This document shows positions 8,901 to 16,751 of a stretch of 64,000 bases of DNA, piece by piece. A program made the position numbers and the translations under genes. The DNA lies in contig JBBAVI010000014.1 in assembly GCA_040397785.1 (NCBI GenBank), positions 16,287 to 80,286 on the forward strand, read 5' to 3'. Position 1 is the first letter of the stretch; each line of letters begins with the position of its first letter. The DNA is from M3007 sp040397785. GTDB taxonomy: Bacteria; Bacteroidota; Bacteroidia; Chitinophagales; Saprospiraceae. A model generated the notes under the pieces. That model ran no database searches, was not told the origin of the DNA, and saw only the letters and a program-made list of their open reading frames with translations.

Positions 8901-11571
8901 CGTTCTGTATTAATCCATGGTAGGCATTGGCCGTTTTATCTAAAAAAATACTTGTGCCAGCGGAGCAAGCGCCACAATCCTGACTGCTCATCGGGTAGTA
9001 GGCGAGCAAACCAGCCTCGTTGCCCAAGAGAGTGCAGTTCTTCTTATCGTTGATTTCGATTGCCGTTCGGGCGATATTCCAGATTCTGATTTCGTCCATG
9101 CTACCTTTGAAATTCAGCCCTCCGCAAACTATATTCCCGATGCTGATTTTTGCCAGGTTGTTAAAGTCCTGGCTGGAAGATACGGTCAAATCCAAAACGC
9201 CATCGACGTAAAAACGCAGGGTTGTGCCTTTGCGCACGAAGGCGATATGGTGCCAGTTTCCATTTGCCAAAGTGTTGCTTGTACCGACAACATTCAAGTA
9301 ATTGCTGCAAGTATTTGAGGTAGAAAACTCGGCTTTCAGTCGCCCTCCTTCAATGAAAAAATTCCAAAAATTATCGCAGTTACAGATTGGTCTTTTGCCG
9401 ATGAGTACGCAGTTGCTGTCAGTTGTTTGCGCCCACATTTCAAGGGTGAAATCGCCGGTGCCGAAGTTGCCAAGGGACGAATCCTGGATTTCAACCTGAT
9501 CGTCAACGCCGTCAAGTTGCAAGGCATTGGCCTTTACAATCGGTGTCCCGTTGGTTTCGATGTTGAAATCAGCATTGGAAACATCGAAAAAGATGTTGTC
9601 CGCTGCTTCTATTTTGATCCGGGATTTGTTTGAGCAAATTCCGAAAGGCAGGGTGATGGTTTCCGAGCCGTCGTTTGGCGTGTTTGCCGCCAAATCGTGG
9701 GCATAGTAGTAGCCTCCGTCGAGTGAGAGGCTGATTTTTACAGTTTGGCATTGCACGTTGGCATTGTCCGTATTTGCCACATCCCAGGTAATGGTCTGGC
9801 TGCTACCCGCTTGCCAGGTCACGCAGTCGTTTGGATAAGTGACCAGGAAAGGCCCGGCCGAACCATCGACCTCAAAACTGACTTGCTGGTGCGTTGTACC
9901 GCCTCCGCCTGGATGGTTGTCACGCACAAACATGCGGTATTTGATGTTGCGGGAGTAGGTTGGAAGGCGTTCGTTTACTGTTGAACTGTTGGATAAAATA
10001 TTAGAAAGTTGCGGAATGGTGCGGCGCGGACTGGTTGAAGGATTGAAAATCCGCGCAATCGGCACATTGCCGTCGGCCGGGGTCGGCGGTGTTTGAATGG
10101 AGATATTGGACGCGGTGAAGTCAATATTTCGGATGTTGACTTGCTCCCAAGAGTAACTCAGGTCATCTCCGTCAGCATCGCTTGCAGAGCCAACGAGTTC
10201 AAAAGGCGTTGAAATGGGGATATAAAAACCGCTCGCAGGCACGCTTGAAGTGGGGATATGATTGCCCGTCTCCAGTGTTTTGTAGCACGTTTGGGCGTTG
10301 ATGTGATTGGTCATTTGTATTTGCGAGTAGACCCCAAAGTAATTTTCATCACCGACAGGCAGGATATTATCTATACCGCAAATGTTCGCATACGACATGA
10401 TGGTGGTGCCGGAACCGTACTCATTGGTGCCGAATTGCCCGTTGTTGGATGGTCCGCAACTGGTCCAGGTATGGTCTGCGTCGAACTGATGTCCTATTTC
10501 ATGGGCCGTGACCCGCAGGCTATAAAACGCGCTAAAGTTGAACGCCTTGGCTTCGGTGCAAATTACAGGCTTGGCAGCGGCGCAACAGGCGCCGGTCACA
10601 AAGATCAGGCCCACATCAAAACCTTCCTGGCCGATGAGCTGGTTCACAACTGCAATGTTTTCATTGGCCGCTTCGCCACCACCCAACGCCGTGAAAGGGT
10701 CGGTTGCAGCGCTTGTAAAAATGAGATTATCCTCCTTGACAGGCAGGACAAACCGAACGGATAAATCACGCTCGTAAATCACATCCAATTGACCTAAAAA
10801 CGCAACAACAGCCGCGAGGGCCTGCGCTTTTGTCGTCCAGCCATAGTCCTCAGCGAGCTTGCCCGGAACCGTCATAGCCAGTCTGAAAACACGCAACACG
10901 TCGCCTGTTTCATTCGGGCCTGCTGGCGCCAGGTTCTTTTTATGTCCGGAATCTGTAGGGGCGATCGAGCCTTCCCACAGGCAGTTGAAGGGGTGTTGAA
11001 TGGAGGGGTCGTTTTTCCCCCAATAAGTGAGGTAAATGTTGGCGGAATTTTTCAAGGCTTTACGGATGTACACCTCTTGCCCGAACTGTTGGGAGTTGAA
11101 AAACGCGCCAAACTCATCCGGGCTTACTGACATGCGCCCGCGCGCGAAAGGATCATCTACACCCGTAAGTATATAGGTTTTAATATCTGGGAACTTTGCT
11201 GCCAGTTCAGGCTCCATCAAGGGGCTTTCCCAGATTTTAAATTTCTGAAAACTGCCATCCGGAAGCGGCAAATCAATAATCGTTGTTGTACGACGTATAT
11301 CGTTGATTTCTTTAGCAGCAGATAAACCAAGGTTTTGCATAGCTGCTACATCAAGTTGCAGGAGGATGCCTTTTTCCAGGTTTGGTAGATCTGGAGTCAG
11401 TTCTGCTTTTGCCGAACTTTTACCAAGCGGTACCGGCGACCAAACGTTTGTTTGGGCTTGCATAAGCACGGTGCAAAACAAGGCGGTGAGGAGTAGCGCG
11501 ATTTTTAGGGCGGAATGTTTTTGTAAAAACACAGCAAAACCCAAACTTGAAGGCAGGTGGCGGACTTTCAT
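5977..11571 (-). CDS. T9SS-secreted reprolysin-like zinc metalloprotease, multidomain adhesin
   Basis: 1864 residues. An N-terminal signal segment (about 20-40, ending LMQAQ) and a propeptide-like region (to about 210) precede an M12B-type metalloprotease with zinc motif HEIGHQFDADH (357-367) and a Met-turn in TTIMSYAN (about 389-396). Then come Ig/PKD-like modules, a LamG-type jelly-roll (about 678-830), more Ig-like modules, a second LamG (about 1266-1430), a MopE-like calcium/metal motif (DLDGDGFGGE), a proprotein-convertase P domain (about 1560-1697), a second MopE motif (DADGDGYG) and a type A T9SS sorting domain (about 1780-1864). It probably acts at the surface or outside on host or polymer proteins. 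Its substrate is unknown. It is transcribed alone. Confidence 0.9.
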   Translation of the reverse strand: MKVRHLPSSLGFAVFLQKHSALKIALLLTALFCTVLMQAQTNVWSPVPLGKSSAKAELTPDLPNLEKGILLQLDVAAMQNLGLSAAKEINDIRRTTTIIDLPLPDGSFQKFKIWESPLMEPELAAKFPDIKTYILTGVDDPFARGRMSVSPDEFGAFFNSQQFGQEVYIRKALKNSANIYLTYWGKNDPSIQHPFNCLWEGSIAPTDSGHKKNLAPAGPNETGDVLRVFRLAMTVPGKLAEDYGWTTKAQALAAVVAFLGQLDVIYERDLSVRFVLPVKEDNLIFTSAATDPFTALGGGEAANENIAVVNQLIGQEGFDVGLIFVTGACCAAAKPVICTEAKAFNFSAFYSLRVTAHEIGHQFDADHTWTSCGPSNNGQFGTNEYGSGTTIMSYANICGIDNILPVGDENYFGVYSQIQMTNHINAQTCYKTLETGNHIPTSSVPASGFYIPISTPFELVGSASDADGDDLSYSWEQVNIRNIDFTASNISIQTPPTPADGNVPIARIFNPSTSPRRTIPQLSNILSNSSTVNERLPTYSRNIKYRMFVRDNHPGGGGTTHQQVSFEVDGSAGPFLVTYPNDCVTWQAGSSQTITWDVANTDNANVQCQTVKISLSLDGGYYYAHDLAANTPNDGSETITLPFGICSNKSRIKIEAADNIFFDVSNADFNIETNGTPIVKANALQLDGVDDQVEIQDSSLGNFGTGDFTLEMWAQTTDSNCVLIGKRPICNCDNFWNFFIEGGRLKAEFSTSNTCSNYLNVVGTSNTLANGNWHHIAFVRKGTTLRFYVDGVLDLTVSSSQDFNNLAKISIGNIVCGGLNFKGSMDEIRIWNIARTAIEINDKKNCTLLGNEAGLLAYYPMSSQDCGACSAGTSIFLDKTANAYHGLIQNGAYNSLSTANIIDCPNCADGAIAITTNPANQSISIGETATFTVVASGNNLSYQWYRSSNGGSTFAEIDGATENTYSLNVASTTQNGWQFKCFISNGCDLKSTPPATLNSPCLTQVLSAITGPAAPCVDNYFTYFVTPNPNIVSWSWTTPANWSVTNFGNMIFVKPAGTSGTISVTGIDACGIITAAQTFAVEPIVVAITTQPASQTVNQDAAVEYSVGVSNGNGTTTYLWQESSDGGASYSNISGATTATYAIPSAALSLDGRKFRCIVSNNCLIDTSEVAILKVNCSTSGPDMPAAISGGALICANATLTYSIAPVAGADSYIWTLPSGWTGNSTSTSINVTANGAGSILKVKASNNCGNSNDQALSVSINTENCRRGLHFDGMNDYLAVGQNGQALTGDLTISFWVKPDYFNGEQTLIFNGREFIVGLTNRQIRYKHSDDCCGYDNTVDMIFPNNLEPGNWTNVTITRATANRTVSFYLNGNFVQSQTYGDAFAQPGDNTTDLVFGAGKNGSWANFNGSLDEIKIWSAVRSLDELKQDLVCYPSGNEPDLKAYYDFETGQPYGDNLAVTDFSNLASTYGPAAVRNLAMNGTASNVVSSDLPGILFQDLDGDGFGGEKVGCNFTGPAVANSTDCDDQNSAINSNATEICNGIDDDCSGIIDDIPNVLASTDLPVPIPDGQTIISNLTINSPVTNLVDLNVLNLNIFHIWIADLTVKLKSPQGTEVTLLKSICGDQDDMLINFDDEAPANYGTFPCPPTNNGTYKPFEPLSAFDGENPNGTWTLTVIDVYEDGGSLNAWSLGFPSVPSTFYADADGDGYGNASVSIQACTASPGYVNDSTDCDDNNSAIYPNATEISNGLDDDCDGLVDDSTNVSAVNPLFGNMDSGRSSKIQFVLYPNPADDVLNLVFAGNELVAGSVEIYNPIGQRIQTQDIQVSPGKAVVFHTKHFPQGNYFLMFRRADGGVAGGRFIIVK

Positions 11572-12193
11572 ATAACAAGGAGCAGTGGATAATTCGAAAT
11601 AGGGGTAAATGTCAGATTTTTAGGTTATTACAAGTTAGGATATCGAAATAATATTTTAAGATTTATGCACGTTGTTTGCGCTATGCGGTGCTTGTTTCAC
11701 CACAGATTATACAGATTTTAAGCGTACATCGTATCTGTGAAAATTCTGGTGCTCCAGTGCGCAGCGCGTGCAAGGGTAGCCACTTGGCGTTTGTAAAGTA
11801 ATACGGCCATGTCAAGCCTCTTTGTTTGCGTAAAGGACTTGTTGGTTTTTGCTCGTCTATAAACATTTTGATTGGTGGGAAAACTTTTGTTTCTACTTAA
11901 ATAGACAGCAAATTTAAAACAAATTTTGTTAAAATATGGATTTTAACGTATTTTGTTTATTTATTGGGTCCCTTGGAATGATAAACAACATATTTATCCT
12001 GCTTAAACCGATTCAGCAACAATCCCCCTCCGTGATATATTCCTGCTCGCCAAACGAACCAATTTTCCTTTCCCCACGTTTCTAGATAAAAACAGGCCGC
12101 AAAACTGCTTTCTTCCTCATCGAATAGAAGTATAAAATCCTGAATAACCCTATCACCCACACACCAAACCCACCCTTCCAAATCCAAAACCCA
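11572..12193. other. Non-coding stretch, AT-rich
   Basis: This 620-bp gap separates the metalloprotease start from the next plus-strand gene. I found no RNA gene, repeat or convincing promoter. A minus-strand frame at 11957-12208 has protein-like aromatic composition (for example ENWFVWRAGIYHGGG) and might be a gene fragment, but it overlaps the start of the next gene and no family is recognised. Confidence 0.4.
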
Positions 12194-12742
12194 ATGAAGC
12201 ATACCCACATCCCAATCCTACTAGCATGCTGCCTCCTATCCAGCCTTCCCGCAAAAAGCCAGCAAACGATTGATCTCAAGCGTATTGCACAAATCAACGC
12301 CAATGTCGAAATCGAATTACCAGCCGAAGAAAAAAACTGGATGAGCGATCGGCAAAGGATAGATGACTACGAGCTGGAGTTCCGTCGGGATACTTTTCGC
12401 GTAAAACGAGCTACATGTTATTTAATGAACGATTTGGAGGAGGCTGACATGGCAAACTTTATAGCCGTTCATGAGAATGCGGCTTCGCGTTATGCGGAAT
12501 TGATCGATAAATATGATGCCTTGATTCGGACTTGCCGGTATAAAAAGTTCATAAAAGCATATATACGGTCGCAAAAATCATGGATTGCGTATCAAGAACA
12601 AACATTGGCTTTGTTTGGGAAGCCTGGCGAAGAAAACTATGAATTGGCGACCAGACGTATGCAAATGAACATCAACCGTTTGGAAGAAATTTATTATCTG
12701 TACTCGGAATTGGTCTTTGAAGGGGGGATTCGCAGCAATTAG
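12194..12742 (+). CDS. Secreted protein, possibly DUF1311/LprI-like
   Basis: 182 residues with a signal peptide (residues 1-23, ending LPAKSQQ). The mature part is helical and charged. The segment KAYIRSQKSWIAYQEQTLALFG, near residues 115-136 and interrupted here only for description, resembles the W-x-x-Y-R/Q pattern of DUF1311 lysozyme-inhibitor-like proteins, but other family landmarks are weak. The following DUF3841 gene starts 7 bp after its stop, so the two are probably co-transcribed. Function is unknown. Confidence 0.6.
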   Translation: MKHTHIPILLACCLLSSLPAKSQQTIDLKRIAQINANVEIELPAEEKNWMSDRQRIDDYELEFRRDTFRVKRATCYLMNDLEEADMANFIAVHENAASRYAELIDKYDALIRTCRYKKFIKAYIRSQKSWIAYQEQTLALFGKPGEENYELATRRMQMNINRLEEIYYLYSELVFEGGIRSN

Positions 12743-12749
12743 TCATCCC

Positions 12750-13358
12750 ATGCGCCTCTGGACCTACCAACACCCCCGCGTGCTACACGCCCTTCAGCAA
12801 GGGGTGCAATATCATGTTCGCTGGGAACACGTGCCCAACCAACGCTGGCAACATGCCTTCCGCTGGATGGTCGAACACATGCAAGGCAGCTTTATCCAAA
12901 TGGGATTGTTTGCACCGGTGTGGGCCTGGCATTCGGTAAAACGCCTGGGAGGTAAGCCGGATTGGGATTGCGCCTATGCCTTGTTGACCGATTTTCAACT
13001 GATGGATGGCATCGATTTAATCGAATTGGAAGTGCCGGATCATTTGGTGCTGCTTTCTAATTACGGTCCATGGAATAAGGTACTGAATTGCTTTATCGAT
13101 GGCGACATACCAAGGCCGGAAGATGAAACGGATTGTTTTGCGGTAAACCTAAAGCCGAAGCGTGGGCGGCCATCGCATTATTATCCGGATATTCAGGCTT
13201 GTTTGCCTTATCTGGATCCTGATTGGCTAATTGCTTCGGAAGCATTGGATACAGCAAAAATGCTGGAAGAAAGGCGTACTCCCGCTTTAACCAGCAACGC
13301 AGCAGGCGCAAAACTGCCAAAACTCACCAAACGAAGCAGCGCGTTTCGGAAGGAATGA
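12750..13358 (+). CDS. DUF3841 family protein
   Basis: 202 residues from the ATG at 12750. An upstream in-frame ATG at 12717 would overlap the previous gene. The opening MRLWTYQHPRV and the central LIELEVPDHLVLLSNYGPWN match the DUF3841 pattern (W-T-x-Q near the start, then VP...VLLS...W..VLN). The role is unknown; it is a soluble cytoplasmic protein. Its 3' end runs 150 bp into the convergent methyltransferase gene, so the last 50 codons of each are antisense to the other. It is probably co-transcribed with the preceding secreted-protein gene. Confidence 0.75.
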   Translation: MRLWTYQHPRVLHALQQGVQYHVRWEHVPNQRWQHAFRWMVEHMQGSFIQMGLFAPVWAWHSVKRLGGKPDWDCAYALLTDFQLMDGIDLIELEVPDHLVLLSNYGPWNKVLNCFIDGDIPRPEDETDCFAVNLKPKRGRPSHYYPDIQACLPYLDPDWLIASEALDTAKMLEERRTPALTSNAAGAKLPKLTKRSSAFRKE

Positions 13359-14041
13359 GCAATCACAGTCACATCCGTCATACCCGCTTGCCAAAAATAC
13401 GCGGCATATTCGTCCAATTTTTCGATGTCGCCGATAAGGATATGTCCGTTGGGCTTGAGTACGCGCATCATTTCGTCTAAAGCCTTTTCGCGGTCACTTT
13501 GCAAAGGCAGATTGTGTAATACCCAATTGGACAAAATCACTTCAAAATGTTGGTCAGGAAAGGGGAGTGCGCGCATGTCCGCCGTATGCACTGCGATTTT
13601 GTCGGAAACGCCTTCGATGGCGGCATTGGCAAGGGTTGCTTCGAAATGGTTGTCGGCTTGGTCTTTTTGTAGCCAAAGGTCGATGCCCGTTGCGGTGCCC
13701 GTGGTGAGGCGTTTGGCCGCTAAAATGAGCATCAATCCGCGTCCACAGCCCACATCCAGCACTTGTTCGGTACCAGTCCAGGGGATACGATTCAGTTGGT
13801 CGGCTGCGTCTTTTAATTTCATGATTTTGCTGCCATAGAGCATAAGTACGCCCATGCCCAATAAATAAAATGCGATGAAACCCAGGATGATTTTCAGGAT
13901 ATAGCCTGCCGTCGATCCTAGAAAAGGCATGTAAAAGAGCGCATTCCAAATTGCCAGGGCGATGCTGCCACCTAGGAAGAAAAAACGAAAAAGGCCCGGC
14001 GCATCGATGCCGTAATTCGGGCGTGTTGAGTTGGTTTGCAT
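13208..14041 (-). CDS. Membrane-anchored class I SAM-dependent methyltransferase
   Basis: 277 residues. Two N-terminal transmembrane segments (about 18-37 and 45-69) are followed by a Rossmann methyltransferase with VLDVGCGRGLML (motif I, about 93-104), the acidic GIDLW, and a post-motif region including LSNWVLHNL and VLKPNGHILIGD. This is a methyltransferase type 11 fold on the cytoplasmic face of the membrane. The substrate is unknown; small molecules or lipids are typical. The C-terminal 50 codons overlap the end of the DUF3841 gene on the other strand. Confidence 0.82.
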   Translation of the reverse strand: MQTNSTRPNYGIDAPGLFRFFFLGGSIALAIWNALFYMPFLGSTAGYILKIILGFIAFYLLGMGVLMLYGSKIMKLKDAADQLNRIPWTGTEQVLDVGCGRGLMLILAAKRLTTGTATGIDLWLQKDQADNHFEATLANAAIEGVSDKIAVHTADMRALPFPDQHFEVILSNWVLHNLPLQSDREKALDEMMRVLKPNGHILIGDIEKLDEYAAYFWQAGMTDVTVIAHSFRNALLRLVSFGSFAPAALLVKAGVRLSSSIFAVSNASEAISQSGSR

Positions 14042-14146
14042 CCGTAATTTTTCAAATTTAATACCTGAATCTGAAAATGGTTCAGGTCAATAGTAGATTT
14101 AAACTTTTTTTTAAATCCGGCATTTTATCAAAAAAAACATTCCGCC

Positions 14147-14761
14147 ATGACACCCAACGCAACAACCCGGCTCGCACAATCCGATCCGGTGCTTGAAAAA
14201 ATCATTGCTACCATTCCGCCACCTCGGTTTGAAAGCACAAAAGATGTTTTTTTCGATTTGATGAGTTGTATTTTGGAGCAACAAATTCATTATCGGAGCA
14301 CCAAAAAAATCTTTCAAAAGATGTTGGAACGCGCGTCGTTGAGCACTTTGACGCTTGAAAATTTTGAGGTGTTTGAAAAAGCGGTTTTCCCAACAGCCAA
14401 TTTATCGGCCAGTAAATTTGAAACGGTGGAGCGTATGCTGGCGTTTTTCAACACCCAGACGATCAACTGGAACCTGCTTTCGGATGCGGAAGTGATCGAA
14501 CAATTATCGGGCATCAAAGGCGTTGGAAAATGGACGATTGATATGATTTTGTTATACACTTTGCAGCGCCCCGATATTTTTCCCTACGATGATTTTCACC
14601 TGAAAGAAATTATGGTCAAATTGTACAGATTGAACCCGGCATCGCGCTTAAAAGCACAAATGCTGGAGGTTGCCGGGGCTTGGGCGGGTGATCGTTCGTT
14701 GGCGGTACTTTATTTGTTGGATTGGAAGGCGCGGTTAAAAAAAGGAGATTTAAACGGTTGA
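14147..14761 (+). CDS. alkA: DNA-3-methyladenine glycosylase II-like (HhH-GPD)
   Basis: 204 residues, the short AlkA-type length without the N-terminal beta domain. The helix-hairpin-helix LSGIKGVGKWTIDM (about 123-136) is followed by a DIFPYDDFHLKE segment carrying the catalytic aspartate position. The enzyme excises alkylated purines from DNA, starting base-excision repair. There is no adaptive-response partner beside it. Its last 20 codons are repeated in degenerate form at 16306-16371, on the far side of the RhuM-Fic gene. The enzyme itself looks intact. Confidence 0.87.
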   Translation: MTPNATTRLAQSDPVLEKIIATIPPPRFESTKDVFFDLMSCILEQQIHYRSTKKIFQKMLERASLSTLTLENFEVFEKAVFPTANLSASKFETVERMLAFFNTQTINWNLLSDAEVIEQLSGIKGVGKWTIDMILLYTLQRPDIFPYDDFHLKEIMVKLYRLNPASRLKAQMLEVAGAWAGDRSLAVLYLLDWKARLKKGDLNG

Positions 14762-14804
14762 TTGTCTCAAATAAGAAGACGAAATGTTGGTTTTATGGCT
14801 CCAA

Positions 14805-14850
14805 GCCCCAACTGGGCGATTTAAGCTAGCCACGGGTGTAAGCCCATGGC
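14805..14850. repeat. REP-like paired hairpins downstream of alkA
   Basis: Two adjacent small inverted repeats: GCCC/GGGC at 14805-14817 and GCCACGGG/CCCATGGC at 14829-14850 (one mismatch, 6-nt loop). The GC-rich block sits in AT-rich surroundings in the 380-bp gap before the RhuM-Fic gene. It resembles dispersed palindromic repeats common in Bacteroidota, but only one copy is seen in this window. The remainder of 14762-15070 shows no gene. Confidence 0.45.
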
Positions 14851-15072
14851 TGCGGTGGTCATTAAATTATTATCGGATACGATTTATTTCGTTTTACCTT
14901 TTTTTGTCTGCTCCCGCAGGCTTGGGTGACTTACATTACAATTCCCTCAGCCACGTCTACCTTCTTTACAGAACATCCACATATACAACATGTTAGGTGC
15001 TGCGTGGCAATTATATAAAAGAGAAGGAGCTGACTATTCTTTAGAAAATTTACAAACAAAAAAATAATACAA

Positions 15073-15107
15073 TTTGTTTTAAAAAATAATTTTACCGCTT
15101 AACTTTG
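15073..15107 (+). promoter_or_regulatory. Promoter of the RhuM-Fic gene
   Basis: TTTG at 15073-15076, a 23-nt spacer, then TAACTTTG at 15100-15107. It gives a start point near 15113 and an AT-rich leader of about 28 nt before the ATG at 15141. It also argues against the earlier TTG start inside this box. Confidence 0.6.
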
Positions 15108-15140
15108 CAGCGAAAAATAACCACTAAAAAAGTAATCGCA

Positions 15141-16097
15141 ATGGAGAATCAAATTGAGATTTATCAAGGTTCTAATGGGGGGCAAATTGAGGTTAGGCTA
15201 TCAAATCAAACCGTTTGGTTAGATGCTCATCTGATCGCAAAGTTGTTTTCCGTACAAAGACCAGCAATCATCAAGCATATACAAAATATTTATAAATCAA
15301 ACGAACTTGATGAAAAATCAACCTGTTCCATTTTGGAACAGGTTGCAAATGATGGGAAATTAAGGAAAATGAACTTGTACAACTTGGACATGATCATTTC
15401 AGTTGGATACAGGGTTAACTCCGTTCAGGCAACCCAATTTCGCCAATGGACTACGCAACGGCTCAAGGAATACCTCGTGCAAGGCTACGCCATCAATGAA
15501 AAACGCCTGGCCGAGAAACAAATGCAGGTTGAAACCCTCAAAACTGGTATTCGCATATTAAGTCGAGCCATCGAGGAACAAGTCGATACAGGAGAAAGCG
15601 AAACCTTAAAGTTATTTGCTGAAGGGTTGGAGATCTTGGATGATTACGACCACGAAACCCTGGATACCAAGGGGAAAACCATCAGGGAAGCCATTTTGCC
15701 TCCCGTGGAAGAATATCTTGAAGTAGTAAAAAGTATGAAATCTGACTTCTCATCCGATGTATTTGCCAAACCTAAAGACCAAAGTTTTGAAAGTTCCGTG
15801 GCACAAATCGGGCAAAGTTTCGGCGGTGTTGAACTTTATCCAAGTATCGAGGAAAAGGCCGCTACTTTACTCTATTTAATTGTAAAAAACCATAGTTTTA
15901 TCGACGGGAACAAACGCATTGGGGCGGCTTGCTTTGTTTACTTTTTGTCGAAAAACAGGTTGTTATTCAATGAATTACAACAAACGATTATCAGCAATAA
16001 AGCATTGGCCGCACTCACTTTGCTGGTAGCTTCCAGCCAGTCCGAAGAAATGGCAGCAGTGAAAAATTTAATTATAAGTATGCTTAACAGGCGTTAA
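15141..16097 (+). CDS. RhuM-like DNA-binding / Fic-Doc fusion protein
   Basis: 318 residues. Residues 1-100 are a RhuM/ORF6N-like module (QTVWLDAHLIAKLFSVQRP, then NLYNLDMIISVGYRV). A helical linker (about 110-200) leads to a Fic/Doc domain whose active motif is HSFIDGNKRIGA (about 255-266). The NKR form, without the final arginine of AMP-transferring Fic proteins, is the Doc type, which phosphorylates EF-Tu; activity here is inferred. Members are annotated as virulence RhuM family and often lie in mobile DNA. No intact antitoxin is adjacent: a decayed one follows. Degenerate copies of the alkA 3' end flank the region. Confidence 0.85.
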   Translation: MENQIEIYQGSNGGQIEVRLSNQTVWLDAHLIAKLFSVQRPAIIKHIQNIYKSNELDEKSTCSILEQVANDGKLRKMNLYNLDMIISVGYRVNSVQATQFRQWTTQRLKEYLVQGYAINEKRLAEKQMQVETLKTGIRILSRAIEEQVDTGESETLKLFAEGLEILDDYDHETLDTKGKTIREAILPPVEEYLEVVKSMKSDFSSDVFAKPKDQSFESSVAQIGQSFGGVELYPSIEEKAATLLYLIVKNHSFIDGNKRIGAACFVYFLSKNRLLFNELQQTIISNKALAALTLLVASSQSEEMAAVKNLIISMLNRR

Positions 16098-16125
16098 AAG
16101 CATTTTCGTATGTAAAAAATCCTTG

Positions 16126-16310
16126 CCTTTGGGCGTCAAAATCAAGGTGCGGGAGTCCGGCGAGTTTATCCTGATGCCCCAAAATGCCTTGAAACTCCTT
16201 TCGGCCATTCTTCAAAATATGGCTGCGGGGGAATCTATTTCCATCATTTTTCAGACGCGGGAATAAGTACCCAACAGGCAGCCGATTTGCAAATATTCTT
16301 GCAGAGGTGA
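16126..16310 (+). pseudogene. Degenerate helix-turn-helix antitoxin (excisionase-type)
   Basis: One frame reads KVRESGEFILMPQNALKLL and on to SISIIFQTRE before a TAA at 16264. A second frame from 16266 continues STQQAADLQIFLQR before TGA. Together they match the start of the Bacteroidota antitoxin family that pairs with PIN toxins (an ES-x-E-x-I-x-LP-x-NALxLL opening, then STQQAADLL as the first HTH helix). The gene is frameshifted and truncated just after the first helix, where an alkA fragment begins. No start codon or promoter remains. It is non-functional. Confidence 0.65.
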
Positions 16311-16371
16311 TCTTTCCTTGGCGGTGCTTTATTGGTTGGAATGGAAAACGCGGTTGAAAAAAGGAAAATAG
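16306..16371 (+). pseudogene. Duplicated 3' end of alkA
   Basis: The frame GDLSLAVLYWLEWKTRLKKG ends in TAG. It matches the last residues of the intact glycosylase (GDRSLAVLYLLDWKARLKKG). At DNA level 16306-16365 aligns with 14687-14746 with 8 differences in 60 positions by eye. The fragment lies about 1.6 kb downstream in direct orientation, on the other side of the RhuM-Fic gene. Confidence 0.8.
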
Positions 16372-16436
16372 CATGGGATTATTCCATTTTCAAGAAAAAC
16401 GCTCACCTTTGTTATGATTACTTTAAAATAGAGGCA

Positions 16437-16703
16437 ATGGAAATCATCGAAAATATAAGTCTAACTTGGGATGAAATTAAAATTCAGTATCCGGATGAAT
16501 GGGTTGTTTTAGGTGATCCAATCTTTGACGGTATGCAAATCGTAAAAGGGACTGTTTTGGCACATCACCAAGATAAACGTGTAGCGAGTATCGAAGGTGG
16601 CGAACGGCGGGAGGGTTTTGTTAAATTCACCTTGGCCTTTACCGGACAACTTAAATCAAATTATCATATCGGTCTATTAAGAACTGTTAAATCGCCACTT
16701 TGA
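16437..16703 (+). CDS. Small uncharacterised protein, often partnered with a retropepsin-like gene
   Basis: 88 residues from the ATG at 16437. The longer frame back to 16332 is rejected because it runs through the alkA remnant in another frame. The protein is soluble, with WDEIKIQYPDEWVVLGDP near the start and a beta-rich remainder (IVKGTVLAHHQDKRVA). I recall this type preceding a clan AA aspartic protease gene in Bacteroidota. A possible 15-codon start of such a gene follows, overlapping the stop. Function is unknown, and the partner appears lost. Confidence 0.6.
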   Translation: MEIIENISLTWDEIKIQYPDEWVVLGDPIFDGMQIVKGTVLAHHQDKRVASIEGGERREGFVKFTLAFTGQLKSNYHIGLLRTVKSPL

Positions 16704-16744
16704 AAACAACTTACCCTTTCGAATGGCTACACGATGATGGATGA
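16700..16744 (+). pseudogene. Possible 5' remnant of a retropepsin-like gene
   Basis: From TTG at 16700, overlapping the previous stop, the frame reads KTTYPFEWLHDDG and stops. This resembles the first residues of small retropepsin-like proteins that usually follow the preceding gene. The catalytic DTGAS part is absent. Recognition rests on only 13 residues. Confidence 0.4.
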
Positions 16745-16751
16745 TTTATTC

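Noticed and set aside
11957..12208. Minus-strand frame with protein-like composition
   Set aside because: It overlaps the start of the opposite secreted-protein gene, has no recognised family, and may at most be a gene fragment.
14784..14996. Plus-strand frame of 70 codons after alkA
   Set aside because: It coincides with REP-like hairpins; such frames arise from repeats.
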